Positions 8,474 through 18,002 are shown, counted from the stretch's first letter. The stretch is 64,000 nt of DNA from Endobacterium cereale (GCF_009617585.1 NZ_WIXI01000046.1:186001-250000); one strand, 5' to 3'. Translations and numbers: made by a program. Notes: generated by a model from the sequence alone, not told the origin.

Positions 8474-8866
8474 TCAGTCGACCAGTTTCAAAACCTTGTC
8501 GAACACTTTCAGCACCTGCTGCAGGTCATGGCCACGCTTCAAAATCATGCCATGCGTGTTGACCACCGAAAACGCGCCCTGCTTGGCAGCCAGTCTCGGA
8601 TTTTTCTCGATACGAAAAAGCGGCATTTCTCCAGACCGCTTGTAGACAGAGAACACTGCTTTTTCCCTGGTGTGGTCGATGGCGTAATCCTTCCATTCGC
8701 CCTCACCCACCATGCGCCCGTAAATCCACAGGATGGCATCGAGTTCGCGCCGGTGAAACGTCACGGGCAGCGGATCGCTTTTCTGTCTGTACTGGTTGAG
8801 ATCGACAACGACGGTACCGTCTTCGGGTTTTGATCCCCTCGGAAAATCCGGCTGATCAGTCATCAC
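8474..8866 (-). CDS. DUF2794 domain-containing protein
   Basis: A 130-residue soluble protein without signal peptide. The central VTFHRRELDAILWIYGRMV and DYAIDH segments match DUF2794, a small family found mainly in Rhizobiales and of unknown function. The start may be this ATG or the next (8863). It stands alone, convergent with the acetyltransferase 16 bases away. Confidence 0.82.
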   Translation of the reverse strand: MMTDQPDFPRGSKPEDGTVVVDLNQYRQKSDPLPVTFHRRELDAILWIYGRMVGEGEWKDYAIDHTREKAVFSVYKRSGEMPLFRIEKNPRLAAKQGAFSVVNTHGMILKRGHDLQQVLKVFDKVLKLVD

Positions 8867-9174
8867 GGCTCCAGATCGTCTATTGCAGAGATATGACAGT
8901 GTGCCTCAGCAGGGATAAAATGCAAGCCGCAGACGGTTGAGGTAGCAAAGCCTTGCAAAATCAAAGGATGTAAATTTTTCTCGCCGCATTTCGGTCAAAA
9001 CAGTGCCCGAATCCGAAGCGAGATTGGCGTCGTTGGTTGACGCCATCGCGTCAAACAAGCCCGGTCCGGAGCGCTGACCCTTACCCCCAGCCCCCCAACG
9101 CCTCGGATCGGGCAACCAACACCCTCCCCGGCATTGAGAATACCTGGTCCACCTACACGATTTGTTTGGGGACG
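8867..9174. other. Intergenic region, no gene seen
   Basis: About 308 bases between DUF2794 and the end of DUF1223. It contains a C-rich stretch near 9085-9100 but no hairpin with a T-run, no tRNA and no plausible gene. It should hold the DUF2794 promoter. Confidence 0.5.
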
Positions 9175-9924
9175 TCAGTCGCGCTTGCGACCAGCCATAA
9201 TAACGGTTGCGCCGACGATTTCGGCCGGTTCGCCGCCGGGCTTGGAGGACTGCAGCATAATGGCGCAGCCATCCTTCTTGCCCTTGCCCATGGTACGGGC
9301 AGGCACCGTGATCTTCATGTCCTTGCCATCCCACATGCCGACGGTCTGCACATCATAGACGCTGTGCCAGTATTCCATCTGCTTGCCGGTGTTTTCGCCC
9401 TTCTGGACCTCGACCTTTTCCTTCTTGGTGAAATAGGCGATCACAATATCGGCCTTGCCGGCTCCGGCGCCGATATTGATCTCGATCTCTTCACCATTCA
9501 TGGCGGCCTTTACCGGCACGGTCAGGCCCTGGCCTGCGCTTTTCATGCCATCCATCTTCTGATTGATAGCGGCAAGGTCCGTTCCGATCAGGTGATCGCG
9601 ACCGTTGACGACGGCCTGCGGCGTGTAGACGCCGCTGCGATTGAAGGCATGGGCATAACCATACTGACGCTCGGTGTTTTCCTTGGAACTCAGTGTGTCG
9701 GTCCAGCCGAGATAATTCCAGTAATCGACATGATAGGACAGCGCGACGACATCGCCCTGCTCCACCAGTTTCTTCAACGTGGCATCGGCGGGCGGGCAGG
9801 ACGCGCAGCCTTGCGAAGTGAAGAGTTCCACGACGCCTTTGGGCTCCGCAATATCGCCGGCGGTTGCCAGACCGGCAGAAAACAGGCCGATCAGGAATGC
9901 GGCACTACGGACAGTCGGAAACAT
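9175..9924 (-). CDS. DUF1223 exported protein with thioredoxin-like CxxC
   Basis: The 249-residue product starts with a signal peptide (to about AGLATAG, residue 23) followed by VVELFTSQGCASCPPADATL, where the CASC motif sits in a thioredoxin-like first strand and helix. Further hallmarks are LSYHVDYWNYLGW and YTPQAVVNGRDHLIG. This is the DUF1223 family of secreted thioredoxin-fold proteins; the reaction is unknown. AGAGGG lies a few bases before the ATG. No cysteine-rich partner or dsb gene is adjacent. Confidence 0.85.
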   Translation of the reverse strand: MFPTVRSAAFLIGLFSAGLATAGDIAEPKGVVELFTSQGCASCPPADATLKKLVEQGDVVALSYHVDYWNYLGWTDTLSSKENTERQYGYAHAFNRSGVYTPQAVVNGRDHLIGTDLAAINQKMDGMKSAGQGLTVPVKAAMNGEEIEINIGAGAGKADIVIAYFTKKEKVEVQKGENTGKQMEYWHSVYDVQTVGMWDGKDMKITVPARTMGKGKKDGCAIMLQSSKPGGEPAEIVGATVIMAGRKRD

Positions 9925-10111
9925 CGAATAAACCCTCTGGCGAACCGGACATCACAGCGGCGACGGAACGGCCACGCACATCTTCCCCTGCAAAATACTC
10001 AATCCATCCGGTCAAACGGAAGTCACAACAGGGTGAGGACCACATACGTGATCAGTTACCCTGTCATGTTTCCTGATGAGTTGCCATGAATTGCTGAAGA
10101 TTCCAAGAACG

Positions 10112-10849
10112 TCAAATCAGTTTTAGCAGGCCCTGGGTCAAGTAAACCGCACCGACAGCGGTCACCACCCAACGCGTCCAGCTGCGGAAATTGGCGTCGG
10201 TTATCCTCTGCAGGATACCGTTACCGGCGCGCGCGCCGAGAATGGCGATCGGAGCAGCAATCAGCACGGCAACGGCATCGACCGTCGGCAGCTGGGACGC
10301 GGCGTCCCAGTAGAAGGCGATTTTCGCCATATGCGAGAGCGTCTGGATCGAAGCCTTGGTGGCGATGACCTTGCGGCGATCCATCTCTGTGCGGATGAAA
10401 AAGATATCGACCGTCGGTCCGGCCACGCCGACGCTGATCGTCATGCCACCGGACAGTACCCCGGCGAGAAACGCATGAGAGGGACGTGAGGCGTCGAGCT
10501 TCAATTTGTTGACCGGCAACCAGACAAGGATTGGCATCAGGCCGACGCCGATCAGCACCACCATCAGATTGGGCGTATAGCTGGTGATGAACAGGATGAG
10601 AGCCGAGACCGCCACCCCGGAGCACAGCACGGCAAGAATTTTCCAGTCGATATAGGCGCGTGAAAACCATGCGCGCGAACCGTTCGACACCATCTGGATG
10701 ACGCCTTGGATCGCGATGGCCGTGCCGACTGGATAGAGGAAAAGCAGCACCCAGAGCAGGATCAGCCCGCCTGCCATGCCAAAAATGCCGGAGAGCAGAG
10801 ACGTCAGGAAGACGGTGACTGCCATTCCGATGAAAATGATGAGGGACAA
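10112..10849 (-). CDS. TauE/SafE family sulfite/organoanion exporter permease
   Basis: A 245-residue protein with eight or so hydrophobic segments and the repeated glycine-rich turns of the TSUP family (GIFGMAGGLILLW in the first half, GVLSGGMTISVGVAGP in the second). Members move sulfite, sulfoacetate or other small anions across the inner membrane; the substrate here is not indicated by its neighbours. The start appears to be TTG at 10849, with an ATG eight codons on (10825) as alternative. It follows acnA on the same strand but a strong terminator separates them. Confidence 0.85.
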   Translation of the reverse strand: MSLIIFIGMAVTVFLTSLLSGIFGMAGGLILLWVLLFLYPVGTAIAIQGVIQMVSNGSRAWFSRAYIDWKILAVLCSGVAVSALILFITSYTPNLMVVLIGVGLMPILVWLPVNKLKLDASRPSHAFLAGVLSGGMTISVGVAGPTVDIFFIRTEMDRRKVIATKASIQTLSHMAKIAFYWDAASQLPTVDAVAVLIAAPIAILGARAGNGILQRITDANFRSWTRWVVTAVGAVYLTQGLLKLI

Positions 10850-10894
10850 GAGCGGGAAACCTGAAAATGCGATGCGAGATTTTGGAAAGAGAAA

Positions 10895-10919
10895 CGCCCG
10901 CCGGATAAACCGGCGGGCG
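10895..10919 (-). terminator. Terminator after acnA
   Basis: A ten-base perfect GC-rich stem (CGCCCGCCGG / CCGGCGGGCG) with a five-base loop, about 15 bases past the acnA stop, followed on the minus strand by a moderately T-rich TTTCTCTTT. Confidence 0.8.
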
Positions 10920-10934
10920 CTTTATCGTTTGGAT

Positions 10935-13508
10935 TTACGCGACGAGATCCCGCAGAACCGTCTGCAGGATGCCACCGTTGTTCATGTAGATGACCTCATC
11001 CAGCGTATCGATACGGCAAAGAATTTTGACATCCTTCTCGGTGCCATCGGCGTAGGTGATCTTGGCGATCTTCCACTCACGCGGCTTGATGTCGCCTTCC
11101 AGCCCCTCGATGGTGACCGTCTCGTCACCCTTCAGGTTGAGCGAAGCCCAGGTCGTGCCCTCTTCGAAAGTGAAGGGGACGACGCCCATGCCGACCAGGT
11201 TCGAGCGATGGATACGTTCGAACGACTGGGCGATGACAGCCTTGACGCCCAGGAGATTGGTGCCTTTTGCGGCCCAGTCACGCGACGAACCGTTACCGTA
11301 TTCGACGCCTGCGAAGATGACGAGCGGCGTACCCTCATCCTTGTACTTCATGGCCGCATCGTAGATCGACATCTCTTCCTTGGACGGGTAGTGGATGGTG
11401 TAGCCACCTTCCTTGCCGTTCGGGCCGAGCATGTGATTGCGGATGCGTATGATCGAACCGGCCGGAGAAATGTGGTCGGTGGTGATCTTGTCGCCGAAGA
11501 GACCGAGAACGCGGGCACCCTTGATATTCTTCAGGCCGGAGCCTGTCTTGCCCATACCGACGAAGTAAGGCGGGTTCTGCACATAGGTCGACGTGTCGTC
11601 CCACGCATAAGTCTCGCCATCCGGTATCTGCACGGCCTGCCAGTTTTCGTCGCCCTTGAAGACGTCCGCATATTTGGTTTCGAACAGCTCGCGGGTGACA
11701 TATTTCTGGATGAATTCCTGCACTTCGGCAGAGGTCGGCCAGACATCCTTGAGGAAGACCGGACTGCCGTCCCGGTCGAGACCGAGTGGTTCCGTGGTCA
11801 GGTCCTTCTGCACCGTGCCGGCCAGCGCATAAGCGACGACGAGCGGCGGTGAGGCGAGGTAGTTGGCCTGAACGTCGGGAGAAATACGACCTTCGAAGTT
11901 ACGGTTGCCCGACAATACGCCTGAAACGATCAGGCCCTTGTCGTTGATCGTCTTCGAAATCGGCGCCGGCAGTGGGCCGGAATTACCGATGCAGGTCGTG
12001 CAGCCGAAACCGACGAGATTGAAGCCAAGCGCATCCAGCGAGTCCTGCAGGCCCGACTTGGCGAGATATTCACCGACAACCTGGGACCCAGGCGCAAGTG
12101 AGGTTTTTACCCACGGTGCGGTCCTCAGACCCTTGGCAACGGCATTGCGGGCGAGAAGACCGGCAGCGATCAGAACCGAGGGGTTGGAGGTATTGGTGCA
12201 GGACGTGATGGCGGCAATCGCCACGTCGCCGTGACCGAGATCGAAATCAGTGCCTTCGACCGCATAGCGGTTTTCCAGCTGGCCCGGCTTCTTGTATTCG
12301 GTATCCATCGAACCGGCGAAACCGGACGCGATGTTTTCAAGCGGAATGCGGCCTTCCGGGCGTTTCGGGCCAGCCATCGACGGCACGACATCGCCGAGAT
12401 CGAGTTCCAGCGTGTCGGTGAACACGAGGTCGGAACCGTCATTGTCGCGCCACATGCCCTGCGCCTTGGAATAGGCTTCAACGAGCGCGATGCGCTCCTT
12501 GGTGCGGCCGGACATGTTGAGGTAGTTGACGGTTTCTGCGTCTACCGGGAAGAAACCGCAGGTAGCGCCGTATTCCGGACCCATATTGCCGATGGTCGCA
12601 CGGTCGGCGACCGGCATGTTGTCCATGCCCGGACCGAAAAATTCGACGAATTTGGAGACAACGCCCTTCTTGCGCAGCATCTGCACGACGGTCAGCACGA
12701 GGTCGGTCGCGGTCACGCCTTCTTTCAGCTTGCCGGTCAGCTTGAAGCCGATGACCTCAGGCAGGAGCATGGAAACCGGCTGGCCGAGCATGGAAGCTTC
12801 CGCTTCGATACCGCCCACACCCCAGCCGAGAACGCCGAGACCGTTGATCATCGTCGTGTGGCTGTCTGTGCCGACGCAGGTGTCCGGGTAAGCGGTGACT
12901 TCGCCATCTTCTTCGTTGGTCCAGACGGTCTGGCCGAGATATTCGAAATTCACCTGGTGGCAGATGCCCGTACCGGGCGGCACCACGCGAAAATTCTTGA
13001 ACGCCTGCTGGCCCCATTTCAGGAAACGGTAACGCTCACCATTGCGCTGGTATTCAAGCTCGACATTGCGGGCAAAGGCTGTCGGCGTGCCGAATTCGTC
13101 AACGATGACCGAGTGGTCGATGACGAGATCGACGGGAACGAGCGGATTGATCTTTTCCGGATCGCCGCCGAGCGACTTGATGCCGTCGCGCATGGCGGCA
13201 AGATCGACGACCGCCGGAACACCGGTAAAGTCCTGCATCAGAACGCGGGCAGGACGATAGGCGATTTCGGCCTCAGCGAGACCCTTGTTGTTCAGCCATT
13301 CGGCGACCGAAAGGATCTGTTCCTTCGTGACGGACTGGCCGTCCTCGAAGCGCAACAGGTTTTCCAAAAGCACCTTCATCGAGAAGGGCAGCCTGGAAAC
13401 GCCCGGAAGACCGTTCGCCTCGGCCTTGGGCAGGCTATAATAAACGTAGTCCTTACCGCCTACGGTAAGGACGGAACGACATTGAAAGCTATCGATAGAT
13501 TTCGTCAC
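10935..13508 (-). CDS. acnA: Aconitate hydratase AcnA with an internal in-frame deletion
   Basis: Aconitase of the AcnA/IRP1 type, the TCA-cycle citrate-isocitrate isomerase with a 4Fe-4S cluster. Cluster cysteines are seen in TSCTNTSNP and GFGCTTCIGNSG; the swivel domain keeps ITTDHISPAGS and the substrate motif GNGSSRDWAAKG. The family normally has about 40 residues between SPAGSI and IRIRNHMLG, ending in a YG(S/T)RRGN...RGTFAN block that includes an active-site arginine; here SPAGSI runs directly into IRIRN near 11450, with the frame intact. From the GTG at 13508 the product is 857 residues against roughly 895 for relatives (from memory). A TTG at 13532 would add eight residues. As written the enzyme is probably inactive, or the sequence has an error. 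Single gene, own terminator. Confidence 0.9.
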   Translation of the reverse strand: MTKSIDSFQCRSVLTVGGKDYVYYSLPKAEANGLPGVSRLPFSMKVLLENLLRFEDGQSVTKEQILSVAEWLNNKGLAEAEIAYRPARVLMQDFTGVPAVVDLAAMRDGIKSLGGDPEKINPLVPVDLVIDHSVIVDEFGTPTAFARNVELEYQRNGERYRFLKWGQQAFKNFRVVPPGTGICHQVNFEYLGQTVWTNEEDGEVTAYPDTCVGTDSHTTMINGLGVLGWGVGGIEAEASMLGQPVSMLLPEVIGFKLTGKLKEGVTATDLVLTVVQMLRKKGVVSKFVEFFGPGMDNMPVADRATIGNMGPEYGATCGFFPVDAETVNYLNMSGRTKERIALVEAYSKAQGMWRDNDGSDLVFTDTLELDLGDVVPSMAGPKRPEGRIPLENIASGFAGSMDTEYKKPGQLENRYAVEGTDFDLGHGDVAIAAITSCTNTSNPSVLIAAGLLARNAVAKGLRTAPWVKTSLAPGSQVVGEYLAKSGLQDSLDALGFNLVGFGCTTCIGNSGPLPAPISKTINDKGLIVSGVLSGNRNFEGRISPDVQANYLASPPLVVAYALAGTVQKDLTTEPLGLDRDGSPVFLKDVWPTSAEVQEFIQKYVTRELFETKYADVFKGDENWQAVQIPDGETYAWDDTSTYVQNPPYFVGMGKTGSGLKNIKGARVLGLFGDKITTDHISPAGSIIRIRNHMLGPNGKEGGYTIHYPSKEEMSIYDAAMKYKDEGTPLVIFAGVEYGNGSSRDWAAKGTNLLGVKAVIAQSFERIHRSNLVGMGVVPFTFEEGTTWASLNLKGDETVTIEGLEGDIKPREWKIAKITYADGTEKDVKILCRIDTLDEVIYMNNGGILQTVLRDLVA

Positions 13509-13777
13509 GGAAAACAACCCCGCTGATATCAAGAGCCAACACGCGCGTGCGGACGCCTATGCACTTTGAAATGCACTATAGGATGCGGGTGCGGCCATTT
13601 CCGCTGTCCGCACGAGAAGATTTGTGGTCTTCAGGTCCGGCGCCAGGTGGAAGTCACGCCGACCGCTGGCGTGGTTGCCTTAAATATAGATAGTTTCTAA
13701 GAAGCTTCCAGACCCTTTGTCGCAGGTCAGGACAGATTTTTTGCGGCTATCATTCTGGAATTGAACAAAGGTCCGCA

Positions 13778-14422
13778 ATGCGACTGATGGTAGAGGCCCT
13801 GAGCGCGAGACGCGGAGAAGACCTGATCTTCAGGGACATCTCCTTCACGCTAGACGGTGGTCAAAGCATGGTTCTGACCGGCCGCAACGGGTCTGGAAAA
13901 TCCACCCTGCTGCGCGCAGTGTCAGGATTGCTTCGGCCGGAAAGCGGACGCGTGATCTGGCATTCCGAAGGAACTGACGCGGATATCCGCGCCGCCGAAG
14001 CCTGTCATTACCTTGGCCACCGCAATGCCATGAAAGCCGAGCTGTCGGTCAGCGAGAACCTTGGCTTCTGGAAAAGCTTCATCGGCGATTTTCCGGGCGG
14101 ACATGGCGTTTCGGTCGGTGAAGCAGCGGAGGCTGTCGGTCTAGGCGATATCGCCCACCTGCCCTTCGGTTATCTTTCCGCCGGCCAGCAGCGCCGCATG
14201 GCCTTTGCCAAACTCCTGGTGGCCTGGAAACCCGTCTGGATTCTCGACGAACCGACTGCGGCCCTTGATGTGAGTGCGGAAAGCGTTTTTACGGCGCTGA
14301 TAAAGACGCATCTTAGCCAAGGCGGTATCGTGCTGGCGGCGACTCATCAGCCGCTCGGTCTGGAAAATGCACGGGAACTGAAAATGACAGGATTTGCCGG
14401 GGGAACGGAGAGCATGTGGTGA
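13778..14422 (+). CDS. ccmA: Haem exporter ATP-binding protein CcmA
   Basis: A short 214-residue ABC ATPase typical of CcmA: Walker A GRNGSGKST, signature YLSAGQQRR (the SAGQ variant characteristic of CcmA), Walker B VWILDEP and H-loop ATHQ. It powers the CcmAB(CD) complex that releases holo-CcmE, delivering haem for cytochrome c assembly in the periplasm. First gene of ccmABCDG; its stop overlaps the GTG start of ccmB. acnA lies divergently upstream with about 270 bases between. Confidence 0.95.
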   Translation: MRLMVEALSARRGEDLIFRDISFTLDGGQSMVLTGRNGSGKSTLLRAVSGLLRPESGRVIWHSEGTDADIRAAEACHYLGHRNAMKAELSVSENLGFWKSFIGDFPGGHGVSVGEAAEAVGLGDIAHLPFGYLSAGQQRRMAFAKLLVAWKPVWILDEPTAALDVSAESVFTALIKTHLSQGGIVLAATHQPLGLENARELKMTGFAGGTESMW

Positions 14423-15078
14423 TCGCCCTCCTTCTTCGCGACCTCAAACTTTCCGTGCGCGCCGGTGGCGGCGCACTGATCGGCGTCCTGTTTTTCACCA
14501 CCGTCGTTGCCGTCATTCCCTTTGGCGTCGGACCCGACCTCAACCTTTTGTCGCGCATCGGCCCCGCCATCGTCTGGATCGGCGCACTGCTTTCGGCTCT
14601 GCTCGGCCTCGACCGCATGTTCCAGACCGATCGCGAGGATGGCTCGCTCGATCTTATTCTCATGCAGGAACATCCGCTGGCGCTGACGGTGCTGGTCAAA
14701 TGCCTTGCGCATTGGCTGGGCAACGGCCTGCCGCTGGTGATTGCCTCGCCGCTTCTCGGCCTGTTCATGAACATGGACGAGGTGGCGATCGGCGCGACCA
14801 TGTTGACGCTGCTGGTCGGCACACCGGCATTGACCTTTATCGGCGCAGTCGGCGCGGCCGTGGCCGTCGCCCTCCCCCGTGGCGGGCTTCTGGTCTCCAT
14901 TCTTGTCCTGCCGCTGGCGATCCCCGTGCTGATCTTTGGCGTCAGCGCATCCTATGCCGCCGTGCAGGACCCCGCTCCCTTCATGCCGCCATTCCTGATA
15001 TTGGTGGCAATCACGATGTTTTTTGCCGTTCTTGGCCCGCTCGGTGCAGCCTTGGCATTGAGAAACGCCGGCGATTGA
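14416..15078 (+). CDS. ccmB: Haem exporter permease CcmB
   Basis: A 220-residue inner-membrane protein with six hydrophobic segments and the CcmB hallmarks LLLRDLKLSVR at the start and GLDRMFQTDREDGSLDLI around residue 63. It pairs with CcmA. The GTG start at 14416 overlaps the end of ccmA by seven bases, and length and first residues agree with the family. Confidence 0.95.
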   Translation: MVIALLLRDLKLSVRAGGGALIGVLFFTTVVAVIPFGVGPDLNLLSRIGPAIVWIGALLSALLGLDRMFQTDREDGSLDLILMQEHPLALTVLVKCLAHWLGNGLPLVIASPLLGLFMNMDEVAIGATMLTLLVGTPALTFIGAVGAAVAVALPRGGLLVSILVLPLAIPVLIFGVSASYAAVQDPAPFMPPFLILVAITMFFAVLGPLGAALALRNAGD

Positions 15079-15121
15079 CTAGAAGCAAAGCTACGGCCCG
15101 CGCCATCAAGTAGAAAGCCCC

Positions 15122-15904
15122 ATGCCCCAGATTGCCGTTTTGACCAAGTTGACAGATCTAGCCAACCCGACACGGTTTTTGGGCCTGGCATCGCGTATTC
15201 TTCCCTGGATGGCCGGCATCACCGCCATCCTGTTCGCGATTGGCCTTTACTTGAGCTTTGCCGGCGAAGGCGATTACCAGCAGGGCATGACGGTGCGCAT
15301 CATGTATGTGCATGTGCCAGCCGCATGGTTGTCGATGATGTGCTATTCGGTGATGGCGGCTTCCGCCATCGGCACACTGGTCTGGCGCCATCCGCTGGCC
15401 GATGTTTCCCACAAGGCTGCAGCCCCGCTCGGCGCCGCCTTCACGCTGATCGCGCTTGCCACCGGCTCGCTTTGGGGAAAACCAATGTGGGGCACATGGT
15501 GGGTGTGGGATGCGCGCCTTACCTCGGTTTTCGTGCTGTTCCTGATGTATCTCGGCCTGATCGCGCTCAACCGCGCCATGGACGATCCGGGCAAGGCCGC
15601 GCGTGTGTCGTCCGTGCTGATCCTCGTCGGTTTCGTCAACATTCCGATCATCAAGTTTTCGGTCGAATGGTGGAACACGCTGCACCAGCCGGCAAGCGTC
15701 ATCCGCATGGGCGGCTCGACGATCGACAGCACGTTTCTCTGGCCGCTGCTGATGATGGCCATTGCCTTCACCATGCTGTTCTTCACGCTGCATATCGCTG
15801 CCATGCGCAACGAAATCTGGCGCCGCCGCGTCAGCGCGCAGCGCCGGATGGCGGCTCGTATGGCCGGCCAGAAAACGGACAATACCGTCGAGAAGGGTGC
15901 GTGA
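15122..15904 (+). CDS. ccmC: Haem-handling membrane protein CcmC
   Basis: A 260-residue protein with six transmembrane segments and the tryptophan-rich haem-binding loop WGKPMWGTWWVWDARLTS near residue 120, plus conserved periplasmic histidines in MYVHVPAAW and in VEWWNTLHQPAS. It loads haem onto CcmE. Forty-three bases separate it from ccmB. The C-terminus is an Arg-rich cytoplasmic tail. Confidence 0.95.
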   Translation: MPQIAVLTKLTDLANPTRFLGLASRILPWMAGITAILFAIGLYLSFAGEGDYQQGMTVRIMYVHVPAAWLSMMCYSVMAASAIGTLVWRHPLADVSHKAAAPLGAAFTLIALATGSLWGKPMWGTWWVWDARLTSVFVLFLMYLGLIALNRAMDDPGKAARVSSVLILVGFVNIPIIKFSVEWWNTLHQPASVIRMGGSTIDSTFLWPLLMMAIAFTMLFFTLHIAAMRNEIWRRRVSAQRRMAARMAGQKTDNTVEKGA

Positions 15905-15905
15905 C

Positions 15906-16079
15906 ATGACCCACGGTTTCTATATCGCCATGTCCTATGGCATCGCAGCGCTGATCAGCCTCTGTCTTATCACCTGGGTCTGGCTGGATGGCCGGGCTCG
16001 GAGCAAGGAGCTGGCGGAGCTCGAAGCGTCGGGCATTCGCCGCCGCTCAGCCCCGAAGCCGGAAGGTGAAAAGGCATGA
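15906..16079 (+). CDS. ccmD: Haem exporter subunit CcmD
   Basis: A 57-residue single-pass membrane protein. The opening THGFYIAMSYG, a hydrophobic helix ending in WVWLDGR and a charged tail are typical of CcmD, which bridges CcmABC and CcmE. The ATG at 15906 starts one base after the ccmC stop codon; the TGA overlaps the ATG of ccmG by four bases. Confidence 0.9.
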   Translation: MTHGFYIAMSYGIAALISLCLITWVWLDGRARSKELAELEASGIRRRSAPKPEGEKA

Positions 16080-16690
16080 CCAAAACGCAACCGGCGGAAC
16101 AGAAACGAGCGGAAGGCGAACGTCGCGGTTTTGGACGTTATGCGCTGGCGCTTATCCCGCTTGCCGTGTTTGCCGGTTTTGCTGCCGTGGCTGGCAAGAT
16201 GCTCTACGATCAGGACGTCAACGGTCGAGATGTGTCTGCCATCCCATCCGCACTGCTGGGTCAGAGGGCCCCGTCACTGGCCATGCCCGCACTTGAAGGC
16301 GTCAACCTGCCGGCGCTGACTGATGATGCGATCCGGGGCAAGCTGACGCTGGTCAACGTGTTTGCCTCCTGGTGTGTGCCCTGCCGGCAGGAACATCCGA
16401 TCCTGAAAAGCCTTGCCGAACAGGGCCAGCTGAACATTGTCGGCATCAACTACAAGGACCGTAACGACAACGCGCTGCGTTTCCTTGGCGAACTCGGCAA
16501 TCCCTATAAGGCGATCGGTGTCGATCCGAACGGCAAGGCGGCAATCGACTGGGGCGTCTATGGCATTCCGGAAAGTTATCTGGTCGGCCCTGACGGCACG
16601 ATCCTTTACAAGAAGGTCGGCCCTTTCGACAGCCAAAGCCTGACCAACGGCCTGTTGCCGGCGATGGAAAAAGCGCTCTCGAAATCCTGA
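16076..16690 (+). CDS. ccmG: Thiol:disulfide interchange protein CcmG (DsbE)
   Basis: A 204-residue membrane-anchored periplasmic thioredoxin. An N-terminal helix (residues ~22-42) is followed by NVFASWCVPCRQEHP, the WCxPC redox centre, and YGIPESYLVGPDG with the cis-proline. It reduces apocytochrome c before haem attachment. Last gene of the operon; ccmE and the ccmFH lyase genes are not in this window, as is usual in rhizobia where they form a separate cluster. Confidence 0.95.
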   Translation: MTKTQPAEQKRAEGERRGFGRYALALIPLAVFAGFAAVAGKMLYDQDVNGRDVSAIPSALLGQRAPSLAMPALEGVNLPALTDDAIRGKLTLVNVFASWCVPCRQEHPILKSLAEQGQLNIVGINYKDRNDNALRFLGELGNPYKAIGVDPNGKAAIDWGVYGIPESYLVGPDGTILYKKVGPFDSQSLTNGLLPAMEKALSKS

Positions 16691-16711
16691 TCGAACAGGC
16701 CAATAGGCGGG

Positions 16712-17890
16712 TTAAGCCGCCGATATGCTATGAACGGTGGCCGACTTTCCCGGCCCTTGCCGACCTTCGATGACCACGCGATTTCGCCCGCTGTCCTTGG
16801 CGGCATAAAGGCAGGAATCGGCGCGCGATATTGCGTCATGCACCGAACGATCGTTGCGCGTCACTACCGAAACGCCAAAACTTGCCGTCACGGTACGGCG
16901 GATCCCCGTCGTTTCCCACCGACGGTTCGCAAACGCGTGGCAGATGACCTCCGCATGCACGCCACCTTCTGTCAGCGACATGCCGGGCAGGAAGGCAACA
17001 AATTCCTCGCCGCCAAACCGGGCGATCAGTGCACCTTCCGGCAACTGGCGCCGAAACAGTTCCACCAGGATGGTGATCACCACATCACCGGCGGCATGGC
17101 CGTATTCGTCGTTGACCCGTTTGAAATGATCGACATCGCTGCAGATGACCACACCGCGTTCGGCACCTTCACCGAGCTCGGCTATCGCACGATCGAAACC
17201 TCGGCGATTGAGTGCATTTGTCAGCGGATCACGATGAGCGGCATCCTGATGGCCGCCGATGATATCGAGAACAGTGGCCGCAAGCGCCGTCAACGCCATC
17301 AGGAAACCGAGGATACTGGCACCGACCTGCATGGCGAACGCGTAGTCCGAAGCCAGAAACCTGTCGAAATCGGTATCGGACGCCGCCAGCGCCGTTGCTC
17401 CGAAACGAATGAGCGTTTCGACAAAGACCAGAAACACCATGGCGAAGAGAAGCAGATCGATGGCCCGGCGCGGATAACGGACGGCGGCGGCAAGCGGCAC
17501 GGCGAGCAGCAAAACGCAAAAGAAATCGCTGGCCAGAAGTTCACCACGCAGGCTGCCCGCGGCCAGAATGAAATAAACGACCGTCACCATGCCCAGAGCC
17601 CAAAGCGCCATGCGCAGCTTGCGCAAACGGGGACGATGGAAACGCAGCAGGAGAGCTTCGCCATATAGATAAAAGGCGGTGAAGAAGAAGGCATTCGCCA
17701 GGACGGCCTGCCCGCGCGGCGGCAGAAAGCCAAGCAGCATGGGCGTGGCAAAACCGAGTGCGGCGGCAATGTAACCAAAACCCCAGGCAGGGGCACTGCG
17801 GTCGCCCAGTCGCGCCACCGCAAGAAACACCAGACCGAAGGTCAGGAAGATGAAGGGCAGCAGATAGGCAAAATTATCCTGGGATTCCAT
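16712..17890 (-). CDS. Membrane-anchored GGDEF diguanylate cyclase
   Basis: A 392-residue protein: about seven or eight transmembrane helices over residues 5-215, then a GGDEF domain. The catalytic signature is RFGGEEF, with the substrate helix DPLTNALNRRGFD and VICSDVDHFKRVND metal site all intact, so it should make cyclic di-GMP. No RxxD inhibitory site lies just upstream of GGEEF, so product inhibition through that site is unlikely. The ATG at 17890 has GAGGA five bases upstream. The sensory membrane part has no family I recognise. It stands downstream of the yciB-DUF2585 genes but with a separate start region. Confidence 0.9.
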   Translation of the reverse strand: MESQDNFAYLLPFIFLTFGLVFLAVARLGDRSAPAWGFGYIAAALGFATPMLLGFLPPRGQAVLANAFFFTAFYLYGEALLLRFHRPRLRKLRMALWALGMVTVVYFILAAGSLRGELLASDFFCVLLLAVPLAAAVRYPRRAIDLLLFAMVFLVFVETLIRFGATALAASDTDFDRFLASDYAFAMQVGASILGFLMALTALAATVLDIIGGHQDAAHRDPLTNALNRRGFDRAIAELGEGAERGVVICSDVDHFKRVNDEYGHAAGDVVITILVELFRRQLPEGALIARFGGEEFVAFLPGMSLTEGGVHAEVICHAFANRRWETTGIRRTVTASFGVSVVTRNDRSVHDAISRADSCLYAAKDSGRNRVVIEGRQGPGKSATVHSISAA

Positions 17891-18002
17891 GTCGTCCTCG
17901 CGACGCGGCAAAAGGGGTACATCCCCCTCCACGAACTGACATTCCGGTTCTATGGCCCGACTGTTAACGAAACCTGATTGAGAGACAGCAGATACACGCC
18001 CT

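Noticed and set aside
16704-16722. GGCGG/CCGCC hairpin after ccmG as a terminator
   Set aside because: Five-base stem, no T-run, and it overlaps the end of the convergent GGDEF gene.
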